Shown here in pieces: positions 57,133 to 64,000 of a stretch of 64,000 bases of DNA. The notes beneath the pieces are model-generated. The model did not search any database and had not been told where the DNA came from. It saw only the letters and a program-made list of their open reading frames with translations. Each line of letters opens with the position of its first letter. The stretch's first letter is position 1. The translations under genes were made by a program, and so were the position numbers. The DNA is from VAZQ01 sp963807865 (GTDB lineage: Bacteria; Pseudomonadota; Alphaproteobacteria; Rhizobiales; Xanthobacteraceae): positions 310,001 through 374,000 of the forward strand of contig CAWEDK010000020.1 of NCBI GenBank assembly GCA_963807865.1, in the 5' to 3' direction.

Positions 57133-58722
57133 ATGGACATGAGCGTCACGGTCAATCCGGCCGGCGGTCAGCGCGAGCCGGCGGCCGCAACGCCGGCGGC
57201 GCGGGGCGCCAATTCAAGCGATCTCGACACCTGGCTGGAGAAGGTCGAGGCGCTGGGCGAACTCAAGCGCATCACCGCCGAGGTCGACTCCGACCTCGAA
57301 GCCGCGACCATCACCTACCTGGTCGGCAGCGAGAAATCGCCCGCGCTCCTGTTCGAGAACATCAAGGGCCATCCCGGCCACAAGGCGCTCTACAACATGA
57401 TCGGCTGCAACCTCTCGCGCTTCTGCCTGATGATCGGCGAAGCGCCGGTCGATCATCCGCTCAAGGCGGTGCAGATTCTGCAGAAGAAGCTCGGCCGCAA
57501 GATGCCGCCGAAGGAGGTTCCGGCCGCGAGCGCGATCTGCAACCAGAACATCGTCGAAGGCGACGCGATCGACATCCGCATGTTCCCGGCGCAGCGCATG
57601 TGGCCGCTCGACGGCGGCATGTATCTCGGCACCGGCGACGCGGTCGTCACCAAGTGCCCGGAGACCGGCCGGATCAACGTCGGCACCTACCGCATGATGA
57701 TCAAGGGACCGCGCGAGGTCGGCGTCTATACCTCGCCCGGCAAGGACGCCACCATCGATCGCGAGAAGTGGTGGAAGCTCGGCAAGCCGATGCCGATCGC
57801 CGCGGCCTACGGCATCGATCCGCTGCTGTTTCTGGTGGCCGCGACCAGCCTGCCGAAGACCGAGAGCGAGTACGAGTACTACTCGGGCATCAACGGCGCG
57901 CCGATCGAGGTGTTCACGTCCGACCTCACCGGGCTGCCGCTGCCGGCGCGCGCCGAGATCATCCTCGAGGGCTTCCTCTATCCGGACGAGACCTTCGCCG
58001 AAGGGCCGTTCGGCGAGTTCACCGGCTATTACGGGCGGCCGTCGGGCGCGACGCCGTACATGCGGGTCGAACGCGTGCGCTATCGCGACAACCCGACGCT
58101 GACCTGCGCGCTGATGGCGGACGGCGCCGCGAACGAGGCCGGGCTGTTCTGGGCGGCGCTGCGCTCGGCCGGCATCTGGGCCGACCTGCAGAAGCTCGGC
58201 GTGCCGGGCATCCAGGGCGTGTGGTCGATCCCGGAGGCGGCCGGCTGGGGCATCACGGTCGTCTCGATCAAGCAGATGTATGCCGGCCACGCGCCGCAGG
58301 TGATGGCGCTCGCCGCGCAATGCACCGCCGGCGCCTATTTCGGCAAATACGTGATCGTGGTCGACGACGACGTCGATCCGACCAATGTGCATCAGGTGCT
58401 GTGGGCGATGGCGACGCGCTCGCGTCCGGCGCAGTCGATCGACATCCTGCGCGAGACCTGGAGCACCTATCTCGATCCGAGCCTCAACCCGCCGGAAATC
58501 AGGCCGTGGGGCTCGAAGGCGCTGATCAACGCCTGCATGGACTATCGCTACTACAAGACGTTCTCCAAGCGCACCAAGCTCTCGAAGGCGGCCTACGACA
58601 ACGTCGTGTCGCGCTGGCAGGAACTGGGATTGAGCGGCAGCCCGCCGGTGATCTCGGTGTTCGAGGACGAGAAGTTCATCCGATCGGCAGCCTCACGTCG
58701 AGGCTGCGTCGCTCAGAAGTGA
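57133..58722 (+). CDS. UbiD-family (prenyl-FMN-dependent) decarboxylase
   Basis: 529 aa, intact. LDTWLEKVEALGELKRITAEVDSDLEAATITY is the N-terminal family start; INVGTYRMMIKGPREVGVYTSPGKDA and ILEGFLYPDETFAEGPFGEFTGYYG hold the prFMN/metal-binding and catalytic Arg/Glu region (E-x-P-F-G-E-F-T-G-Y); VVVDDDVDPTNVHQVLWAMATRSRPAQSIDIL follows. Such enzymes (de)carboxylate aromatic or unsaturated acids; the gallate/protocatechuate-type branch is possible but unproven. AGGAGG precedes ATG 57133. No UbiX-like prFMN synthase is in the window. It stands alone on the plus strand. Confidence 0.9.
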   Translation: MDMSVTVNPAGGQREPAAATPAARGANSSDLDTWLEKVEALGELKRITAEVDSDLEAATITYLVGSEKSPALLFENIKGHPGHKALYNMIGCNLSRFCLMIGEAPVDHPLKAVQILQKKLGRKMPPKEVPAASAICNQNIVEGDAIDIRMFPAQRMWPLDGGMYLGTGDAVVTKCPETGRINVGTYRMMIKGPREVGVYTSPGKDATIDREKWWKLGKPMPIAAAYGIDPLLFLVAATSLPKTESEYEYYSGINGAPIEVFTSDLTGLPLPARAEIILEGFLYPDETFAEGPFGEFTGYYGRPSGATPYMRVERVRYRDNPTLTCALMADGAANEAGLFWAALRSAGIWADLQKLGVPGIQGVWSIPEAAGWGITVVSIKQMYAGHAPQVMALAAQCTAGAYFGKYVIVVDDDVDPTNVHQVLWAMATRSRPAQSIDILRETWSTYLDPSLNPPEIRPWGSKALINACMDYRYYKTFSKRTKLSKAAYDNVVSRWQELGLSGSPPVISVFEDEKFIRSAASRRGCVAQK

Positions 58723-58897
58723 CTGCGATGTTGCAGCCGCGCCGATCCTCAATGAAGAATGAATCGGCGCGATTGCAGTCGCGCGAAATCTTTACCGGGC
58801 CGTTGATGGCGGTCTGTCATAACGCTGCATCGAGAATCGCGGCGCGTCGCTCACCGCGCGTCTCGGCCGCAACTCATTGCGCACGGAAACAGCCATC

Positions 58898-60038
58898 ATG
58901 TCCAAAGGCCTCATGTCGTCCCGCCTCGCCCGCCTCGGGCTCTCCACGATCCTCTCGGGCTCGCTGCTGCTGACGCCGGTCGCCGGCGCGCAGGCCTGCA
59001 CCTCCATGCTGCTGCCCGCGAAGGACGGCGGCTTCGTCTACGGCCGCACGCTCGAATTCGGGCTCGATCTGAAATCGCAGCTCATCGTCATTCCGCGCAA
59101 GCTCGCCTTCACCGGTACCGGCCCGCAGGGCCAGGTCGGGCAGGGCGGCATGACCTGGACGACGAAGTATGCGGCGACCGGCGCCAACGCGCTTGGCCTG
59201 CCGGTCATTCTCGACGGCTTCAACGAGAAGGGGCTCGCCGGCGGGCTGTTCAATTTCCCGGGCTTAGCCGAATTCCAGACCGTCCCGCCCGGCAAGGAGA
59301 AGCAATCGCTCGCCTCGTTCGAGCTGCTCACCTACATCCTCACCAATTTCGCCACCGTCGATGAGGTGAAGGCCGGCGTGCCGAAGATCATCGTCTCCGG
59401 CGTCAAGCTTCCGCAGTTCGGCAACATGGTGCCGCCCGCCCACTTTTCGATCCATGATGCCAGCGGCAAGAGCATCGTGATCGAATACACCGACGGCGGC
59501 ACGCTGCATATCTACGATAACCCGACGCATGTGATGACGAACGCCCCGCCGTTCCCGTTCCACCTGCAGAACCTGTCGCAGTATCAGTACATCACCTCCG
59601 CGGTGCTGCCGCCGCATGAAGGTCGGCAACGTCGAGCTTGCGGCTTCGAGTTCCGGCGACGGAATGAACGGCCTGCCGGGCGGCTTCCTTGCTCCCGCGC
59701 GGTTCGTGCGCGCTTATTTCGCGCAGGCCAATGCCCCGAAGCTCAACACCTCGAGCGAGACGGTGGGGCTCGCGTTCCATCTGATGAACGGCTTCGACCT
59801 GCCGCCCGGCTCGATCGGCACCTCGGCCAAGGGCGGCGGCGAGGGCGGCGGAGTGGACGGTTTCGAGACCACCGAATGGATCTCGGTCTCCGATCTCAAG
59901 AACCTGCGCTACTACATCAAGACCTACGACAATGCCGACCTGCGGATGGTCGATCTCGGCAAGACCGACATGGATGCCAAGGCGATCAAGCTGATCAACC
60001 TCGATCAGAAGCAGGTCGTGAAAGACCTGACGCCATAG
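58898..60038 (+). CDS. Linear amide C-N hydrolase (choloylglycine hydrolase/penicillin V acylase family), one frameshift
   Basis: About 379 aa. Signal peptide MSKGLMSSRLARLGLSTILSGSLLLTPVAGAQA is followed immediately by CTSMLLPAKDGGFVYGRTLEFGLDL: the Cys becomes the N-terminal nucleophile of this Ntn-hydrolase family, and R in GRTLEF is conserved. NEKGLAGGLFNFPG, HDASGKSIVIEYTDGG, YDNPTHVMTNAPPFPFHLQNLSQY follow; an extra base near 59620 shifts into VGNVELAASSSGDGMNGLPGGFLAPARFVR. The secreted/periplasmic form could hydrolyse N-acyl amides such as acyl-homoserine lactones, penicillin V or bile conjugates; not resolvable from sequence. Confidence 0.88.
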
Positions 60039-60083
60039 CGCGGCCGGCGATCAGTCTTGACTGGCGTCACTGCTCTTTTCCAC

Positions 60084-60173
60084 GTCATGGCCGGGCATCG
60101 TCCCGGCCACCCCGTCTTGTCGTCATAGCCAAGAAAGACGTGGATGCCCGGCCCCCCGAGGCCGGGCATGACG
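60084..60173. repeat. Pair of REP-like hairpins between convergent genes
   Basis: Two hairpins: GGCCGGG-CATCG-TCCCGGCC (about 60089-60109) and ATGCCCGGC...GCCGGGCAT (60143-60169), the latter flanked by GTGG/GACG. Both use the GTCATGGCCGGGC/GCCCGGCCATGAC-type core seen near 3.24 kb. They lie between the hydrolase (+) and Bug receptor 7 (-), where a bidirectional terminator would be expected. Confidence 0.65.
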
Positions 60174-60199
60174 ATGTTGGAAACGCCGAGCGTCAGACG

Positions 60200-61198
60200 C
60201 TACTGCTTCGGCTTGATCCCCAGCGCCTTGACGATGTTCGCGACCTGGGCGCGCTGTGCGGCGATGGCGGCGGCGAACGCTTTCGCGCCGGCGGCCGCGG
60301 GATTTGCGCCGTGGCGGTGAGCTTCGCCTCGATCTCCTTGTCGTTGGAGACCGCGACGATATCGGCGCCGATGCGCTCGCGCAGTTCGGGCGTCGTCGCC
60401 TTGGTGCCGAACAGGCCGAGAAGGCCTTCCATCTCCAGCGCCGGGAAACCCTGTTCGACGCCGGTCGGAACGTCCGGCAGGCTCGGCGCGCGCGTCTTGC
60501 CGAGTTGCGCCAGGACCTTGACCCGGCCGGCTTCCCGCTGCGGCCGCTGGATGGCGTAGGACGACGTGTAGACTTGCAGGCGGTCCTCGGACAGATCGTT
60601 CACCGCCTGCACGATGTCGCGGTACGGCACCTTGGTGAAGGTCAGCCCGGCGCGGTTGGCAAAATAGTCGAACGCAAGCTCGGTGATGCCCGGAACGGCG
60701 GCGGCATTGAACTTGCCGTCCGCCGCGCGCGCGCGCTCGACGAAGTCGGCGAGGTCCTTGACGTTCATCGATGCCGGAACCGCGAGCGACAGGATGTGTT
60801 GCCGAGAAACTCGCGATCGGCAGCAGCTCGTCGATGTTGTAGGGCAGCTTCTGATAGAGGTGCGGATGGACGATGAAGCTTCCGCTCGGCCCCCAGTAGA
60901 AGGTGTGATCGTCATTGGCGGACAGCACCGCCTGGATCGCGATGATGCTGTCGCCGCCGGGCCGGTTCTCGATCACGACCGGCTTGCCCCAGCGCGCCGA
61001 CAGCTTCTCCTGGATCAGTCGCGCGCCGATATCGGCGCCGGCGCCGGGGCCGAACGGTACGATCAACTTGACCGCGCGCTGCGGCCACGCCTGCGTCGTG
61101 GTCTGCGCCGGTTGCGCCTGCAATGGCGTCGCGAGCGCAACGCAAACTCCCAGAAGTCCGATCAGCGCGGCAAGCGCGCGCAGCCTTGTCATGTCCAT
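60200..61198 (-). CDS. TctC/Bug-family periplasmic receptor 7, frameshifted
   Basis: Signal peptide MDMTRLRALAALIGLLGVCVALATPLQA, then QAWPQRAVKLIVPFGPGAGADIGARLI, RWGKPVVIENRPGGDSIIAIQAVLSANDDHTFYWGPSGSF, a shift near 60795, ASMNVKDLADFVERARAADGKFNAAAVPGITELAF, VPYRDIVQAVNDLSEDRLQVY, and a second shift near 60298 before AFAAAIAAQRAQVANIVKALGIKPKQ. The D-D-H-T-F-Y variant of the usual PDGYTLL strand is shared with receptor 8, so these two form a subgroup. It is the last gene of the right-hand minus-strand operon, separated from receptor 8 by repeats R6 and R7. Confidence 0.88.
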   Translation of the reverse strand: MDMTRLRALAALIGLLGVCVALATPLQAQPAQTTTQAWPQRAVKLIVPFGPGAGADIGARLIQEKLSARWGKPVVIENRPGGDSIIAIQAVLSANDDHTFYWGPSGSFIVHPHLYQKLPYNIDELLPIASFSATHPVARGSGIDERQGPRRLRRARARGGRQVQCRRRSGHHRACVRLFCQPRRADLHQGAVPRHRAGGERSVRGPPASLHVVLRHPAAAAGSRPGQGPGATRQDARAEPAGRSDRRRTGFPGAGDGRPSRPVRHQGDDARTARAHRRRYRRGLQRQGDRGEAHRHGANPAAAGAKAFAAAIAAQRAQVANIVKALGIKPKQ

Positions 61199-61249
61199 GG
61201 CATCCTCTCGACCCGGTGAAGCCGAAACGGCGCCACCAGCACAACTGTG

Positions 61250-61312
61250 CTAGTGTGGCGGTTCAGAAGTCCGCATCATTCTGCCCGATGACTCGAATTC
61301 TGCACACACTAG
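61250..61312. repeat. CTAGTG-family repeat R6 (degenerate)
   Basis: CTAGTGTGGC-GGTTCAGAAGTCCGCA (61250-61275) is almost the same as the left arm of R1. The expected right arm is missing or decayed; only TGCACACACTAG (61301-61312) remains at the far end. It lies 52 bp upstream of the receptor 7 ATG. Confidence 0.65.
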
Positions 61313-61319
61313 ATCAAGT

Positions 61320-61378
61320 GCTAGTGTCCTCAATTCCAGTTCGCGGGCCGGAGAATGTCACTTCGGAATCGGGACTAG
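61320..61378. repeat. CTAGTG-family repeat R7 (imperfect)
   Basis: CTAGTGTCCTCAATTCC at the left and GGAATCGGGACTAG at the right (61365-61378) form the outer stem; the middle is weakly palindromic. It is 7 bp from R6, and its right end supplies the complement of the TAG stop of receptor 8. Confidence 0.65.
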
Positions 61379-62359
61379 CGCGCGGGCTTGGGGGCTGTCT
61401 CGTGGATGGCTGCGATCTTGTCGCGCTGCTCCGCGATCGCGGCTGCGAACTCCTCCGGCGTCCCGGTGCGCGGGGCGGTCCCGACGCCGACGATCCGGGC
61501 GCGGAATGCCGGATCGGCGCTGATCGCGCCGCATGTCGTTGACGATGCGCTGCTTGATCTCCGGCGGCATGTCGCGCCAGCCGTAGATGCCGGAGGTTCC
61601 TTCGAAGGTCAGGTCCGGGTAGCCCGCCTCGCGCGCGGTCGGCACGTCGGGCGCCTGGGGCGAACGGTCGCGGTTGGTGACGAACAGAAGCTTGGCGGTG
61701 CCGGCGCGATGATGCGGCACCAGGGTCGGCACGCCGGTGCCGGCGACATGCAGGCGGCCCTGGTTGAGATCCTGATAGGCGGGCGCAAAGTCACGGTAGG
61801 CGACCTGCACCATCTTGATGCCGGCGTGCTTCTGCAGCGCGAGCAGCACGTAGTAGGGCAGGCCCGGAGTCGCCGCCCAGTTCAGTTCGCCCGGCTGCGC
61901 CTTGGCGGTTTGCACGAACTCGGCGAGCGAATTCACTTTCAACACCGCGGTCGCCGCGACGCCGAGATAATTGTCGATCACCGGCACGATCGGAATGAGT
62001 TCCTTCGGATCGTACGGCAGCTTGTCGTGCAGCAGGTGATTGAAGGTGACGATGCCGGCGAACGAGAACAGGAACGTGTGATTGTCGCGGGCCGACAGGA
62101 AGGCGGTCACCGCCGGAATGCCGTCGGCGCCCTGGCGGTTTTCCACCACCACCGGCTGGCCCCAGCGCTCCGCAAGCCGCTCGGCCGCGAGCCGCGCCGA
62201 AAGGTCCATGCCGCTGCCGGGCGGCAGCGGCACGATGAAGCGGACCGTCTTCTGCGGCCAGGCCGCGGGCGCTGTCTGCGCCAGCGCGGCTGCAGCGGCG
62301 CCGCCGCGAGCAGGACGCCTGCCAGCAGCGACAGAGCTCGATCGCGTGATCCGGGCCAT
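61375..62359 (-). CDS. TctC/Bug-family periplasmic receptor 8, frameshifted
   Basis: The signal peptide opens MARITRSS and is broken twice near 62285-62335 (restored LSLLAGVLLAA...ALAQ). Mature part TAPAAWPQKTVRFIVPLPPGSGMDLSARLAAERLAERWGQPVVVENRQGADGIPAVTAFLSARDNHTFLFSFAG, VAYRDFAPAYQDLNQGRLHVAGTG, SGIYGWRDMPPEIKQRIVNDM. An extra base near 61530 hides the tail ISADPAFRARIVGVG...EEFAAAIAEQRDKIAAIHETAPKPAR, whose TAG stop (61375-61377) lies in repeat R7. It follows the hydratase-like gene by 28 bp. Confidence 0.87.
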
Positions 62360-62387
62360 CACAATCTTCACCTGAGTGCTGACAACC

Positions 62388-63102
62388 TTACGTCCACAAG
62401 AAGCGAACCGAGACGCTGCCGATCGGATCGGCCGCAAACGTCGCACTGTCTTCGCCCGGCTCGACCGTCAGCGGGGGCACGACCGAGCCGGTAATGATGA
62501 ATTCACCCGCGCGCAGACGCTCGCCGAACGCCGCCAGCAGGTTGGCGACGTGCGTCACGATCGCGACCCATTCGCCGGTGTTGGCCTGCGGATCGGTCGT
62601 GCGCGCGGTCTCGACGCCGTTGCGAATGACACGGCAAGTCAGGCCATCCGACGCACTTCCCGCCCGTGGCCGGCCCGGGAGCGCCGAGCACGACGTGCCG
62701 CTGATAGATGTTGTGGCCGAGGATGCGCGCGGGGTCTTCGGGAGGTTCGTTGAAATCGACGACCTCGATGGCGGGCGCGATGCCGGCGATCGCGGCGCGC
62801 GCGGTTTCGCGGTCGGCGCCGGCAGGCACATCGCGGCCGATGAACACGGCGATCTCCGGCTCGATCACCGGCTTCGACCAGCCGGCGAACGATACGCTGC
62901 CGCCGGACGGCACGTGGGCGTTCTGGGTGAGGAAGCCGAGCAGCGGGCCGTCGATCTTCAGGCGTTCCAACATCGCAGGCGCGCCGAAACCGACCTTCCA
63001 GCCGATCAGCCGGTCGCCCGCCGCCAAACGCTGGCGGCGCATCTCGGCTTGCGCCTGCATCCCGCGCACGATGCGCGGATCCTCCCACATGCTCATGCGC
63101 AT
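62388..63102 (-). CDS. 2-keto-4-pentenoate hydratase / fumarylacetoacetate hydrolase-fold enzyme, one frameshift
   Basis: About 238 aa. RRQRLAAGDRLIGWKVGFGAPAMLERLKIDGPLLGFLTQNAHVPSGGSVSF is the MhpD/DmpE-like start (G-W-K-x-G), followed by PVIEPEIAVFIGRDVPAG (E-x-E metal ligands), IAPAIEVVDFNEPPEDPARILGHNIYQRHVVLG, an extra base near 62660, and NTGEWVAIVTHVANLLAAFGERLRAGEFIITGSVVPPLTVEPGE. Hydrates or decarboxylates 2-oxo-enoic acids in catechol meta-cleavage-type pathways. The ATG at 63102 directly follows the cupin stop (TAGATG). Confidence 0.85.
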
Positions 63103-63504
63103 CTATTCCTTGTGCGTGCTCGGATCGACCTCGTAGCCGGAGTCCTCGATCGAGCCCGCGCCCATCCAGCCCCACACCAGCACGACGTCGTCCTTCGAGG
63201 TGTTGTTGAAACCGTGCCAGCAGCCGCGCGGCGAGTACACCACGTCGCCCTGGACCGAGGGCTCGAGCCCTTTCTCCGAGATGATGTGGCCCTGGCCTTT
63301 CAGCACGATGAAGAACTCGTCGCAGTTGCGATGCAGGTGACGCTCGTGGCTGGCGCCCGGCTTGAGCACGGTCCAGCCGACGACATGGTTCGCGCCGGCC
63401 GATTTCTTGTCGATCAGGAACTGCACCTGCATGTCGATCCAGCCGTCCTCGCGCTTGAGGCCGTCGACCTTCGGCACATCGCGAATGTTGGTGCGATACA
63501 TCAT
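63103..63504 (-). CDS. Cupin-domain protein
   Basis: 133 aa, intact. The two cupin motifs are visible: HERHLHRNCDEFFIVLKGQGHIISEKG (G-x5-H-x-H-x3-4-E-x6-G type with His, His, Glu ligands) and GDVVYSPRGCWHGFNNTSKDD (G-x5-P-x-G-x2-H-x3-N). Could be a dioxygenase, isomerase or ligand-binding protein. GGAGG precedes the paired ATGs at 63504/63501. It is between the dehydrogenase-like gene and the hydratase in one tightly packed operon. Confidence 0.85.
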   Translation of the reverse strand: MMYRTNIRDVPKVDGLKREDGWIDMQVQFLIDKKSAGANHVVGWTVLKPGASHERHLHRNCDEFFIVLKGQGHIISEKGLEPSVQGDVVYSPRGCWHGFNNTSKDDVVLVWGWMGAGSIEDSGYEVDPSTHKE

Positions 63505-63589
63505 GCCTCCGAGCGCGCCTGGTGATGCCGGTCGTCGCCTTGACGGCCTTGGCCAGCGCGGCGCCGATCTTCTCTGCCTTCGATGTCAC
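63505..63589 (-). CDS. Short ORF between dehydrogenase-like and cupin genes, truncated or frameshifted
   Basis: GTG 63589 overlaps the upstream stop (GTGA) and has GGGAGG in front. It reads TSKAEKIGAALAKAVKATTGIT, then enters the cupin start region without a stop in this frame; an indel would be needed to close it at the TGA inside GGCATGATG. The good start signals suggest a real short or broken gene. No family recognised. Confidence 0.3.
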
Positions 63590-64000
63590 GTTTGACCTCC
63601 CAGACGGCGATAGACTTCATGTGCGGTGACGAAATCGCGGTGGTCGATCCCGAGCCCGCGGCAGGCGTTCATCATTTCGTTCGCCGCGGCGGCGAGCGGC
63701 ACCGGGCTGCCGAGCTTGCGGCCGAGGTCGAGCGCCAGCAGCATGTCCTTCTGCTGCAAGCGTCACGTCGGCGAGCGGCACATCCGGCATCTTGCCTTCC
63801 AGAATGAACGGGCCGCGATAGCCGAGCACCGGCGAAGCCGCGACGCTCTTGAGCACCGCATCGACCGCGACATCGCGAGCGACGCCGCCTTTCTCGGCGA
63901 GCGCGATCGCCTCGCCGAACGCGATCACCTCGACCATCAGCAGCAGGTTGACGGCGATCTTCATCTGCACCGCGAGCCCGCTGGTCGCCGATATACGTCA
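63586..64000 (-). CDS. 3-hydroxyisobutyrate dehydrogenase-family protein, C-terminal part, frameshifted
   Basis: 5' end lies beyond the window. The visible C-terminal all-helical domain GLAVQMKIAVNLLLMVEVIAFGEAIALAEKGGVARDVAVDAVLKSVAASPVLGYRGPFILEG (K-x-x-x-N catalytic-Lys region and substrate helix) is typical of beta-hydroxyacid dehydrogenases. Extra bases near 63970 and 63760 break it; the restored end reads KDMLLALDLGRKLGSPVPLAAAANEMMNACRGLGIDHRDF to HEVYRRLGGQT. It likely oxidises a beta-hydroxy acid with NAD(P) within the catabolic operon. Confidence 0.82.

Noticed and set aside
57214..58392. 392-codon minus-strand open frame opposite ubiD
   Set aside because: Antisense shadow; UbiD motifs are clear on the plus strand.

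Overview
The window is GC-rich (roughly two thirds G+C) DNA from an alphaproteobacterium, most likely a Hyphomicrobiales member of the Bradyrhizobiaceae/Xanthobacteraceae type. The indicators are a CckA-type cell-cycle kinase with CtrA-like boxes upstream, a RopB/Omp25-type outer-membrane barrel, a single-cysteine DksA, a DUF3141 + Pta-AckA + phasin locus with an Fnr/FixK-like box, and an unusual number of solitary solute-receptor genes (eight TctC/Bug receptors and three ABC-type receptors, with no matching TctA/TctB or ABC permeases nearby). No rRNA, tRNA, CRISPR array, prophage or insertion-sequence transposase was recognised.

Layout. 1-3.24 kb: branched-chain amino-acid-type ABC transporter livHMGF (5' end off the window), convergent with an NMT1-like receptor and a GntR/FCD regulator that has a perfect 17-bp palindrome upstream. 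5.5-10 kb: outer-membrane barrel, a multi-pass membrane protein, two tandem Bug receptors. 10.1-17.8 kb: a divergent metabolic locus, DUF3141 (PHA-synthase-like)-pta-ackA on the minus strand and phasin-CoA transferase A/B-small ORF-fabI on the plus strand, around one shared intergenic region. 17.9-27.6 kb: VWA protein, GGDEF-EAL protein, Bug receptor, an atypical signal peptidase I, two related small secreted proteins, a patatin. 27.9-34.7 kb: a catabolic cluster (metallo-beta-lactamase-fold hydrolase, two Bug receptors, Rieske oxygenase alpha/beta, MFS exporter). 34.8-43.3 kb: universal stress protein, SixA, FAD oxidoreductase, orphan ABC receptor, MoxR ATPase, periplasmic MsrA/MsrB, DksA, Bug receptor. 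43.6-49.1 kb: a signalling cluster of GAF histidine kinase, a small membrane protein resembling Pycsar-type transmembrane effectors, a single-domain receiver and a receiver-adenylate cyclase. 50.3-56.9 kb: FliO-like protein, cckA, small membrane proteins, SET-domain protein, OsmC. 57.1-64 kb: UbiD-family decarboxylase, an Ntn hydrolase, and a minus-strand catabolic operon (3-hydroxyisobutyrate dehydrogenase-like, cupin, hydratase/FAH-like, two Bug receptors).

Sequence quality matters. More than fifty reading-frame breaks are visible. In almost every one, removing a single extra base restores the expected protein, and they hit housekeeping-type genes such as fabI, ackA and msrA. I read these mainly as insertion-type consensus errors, so broken genes are annotated over their restored span with approximate break positions. 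livM additionally has two in-frame stops at probable Trp codons.

Dispersed repeats are a second feature: at least seven palindromic elements with CTAGTG-like ends (near 35.9, 47.8, 47.9, 56.2, 56.3, 61.25 and 61.3 kb), three of which appear to supply the TAG stop codon of the adjacent gene, and GC-rich REP-like hairpins at convergent or intercistronic sites.
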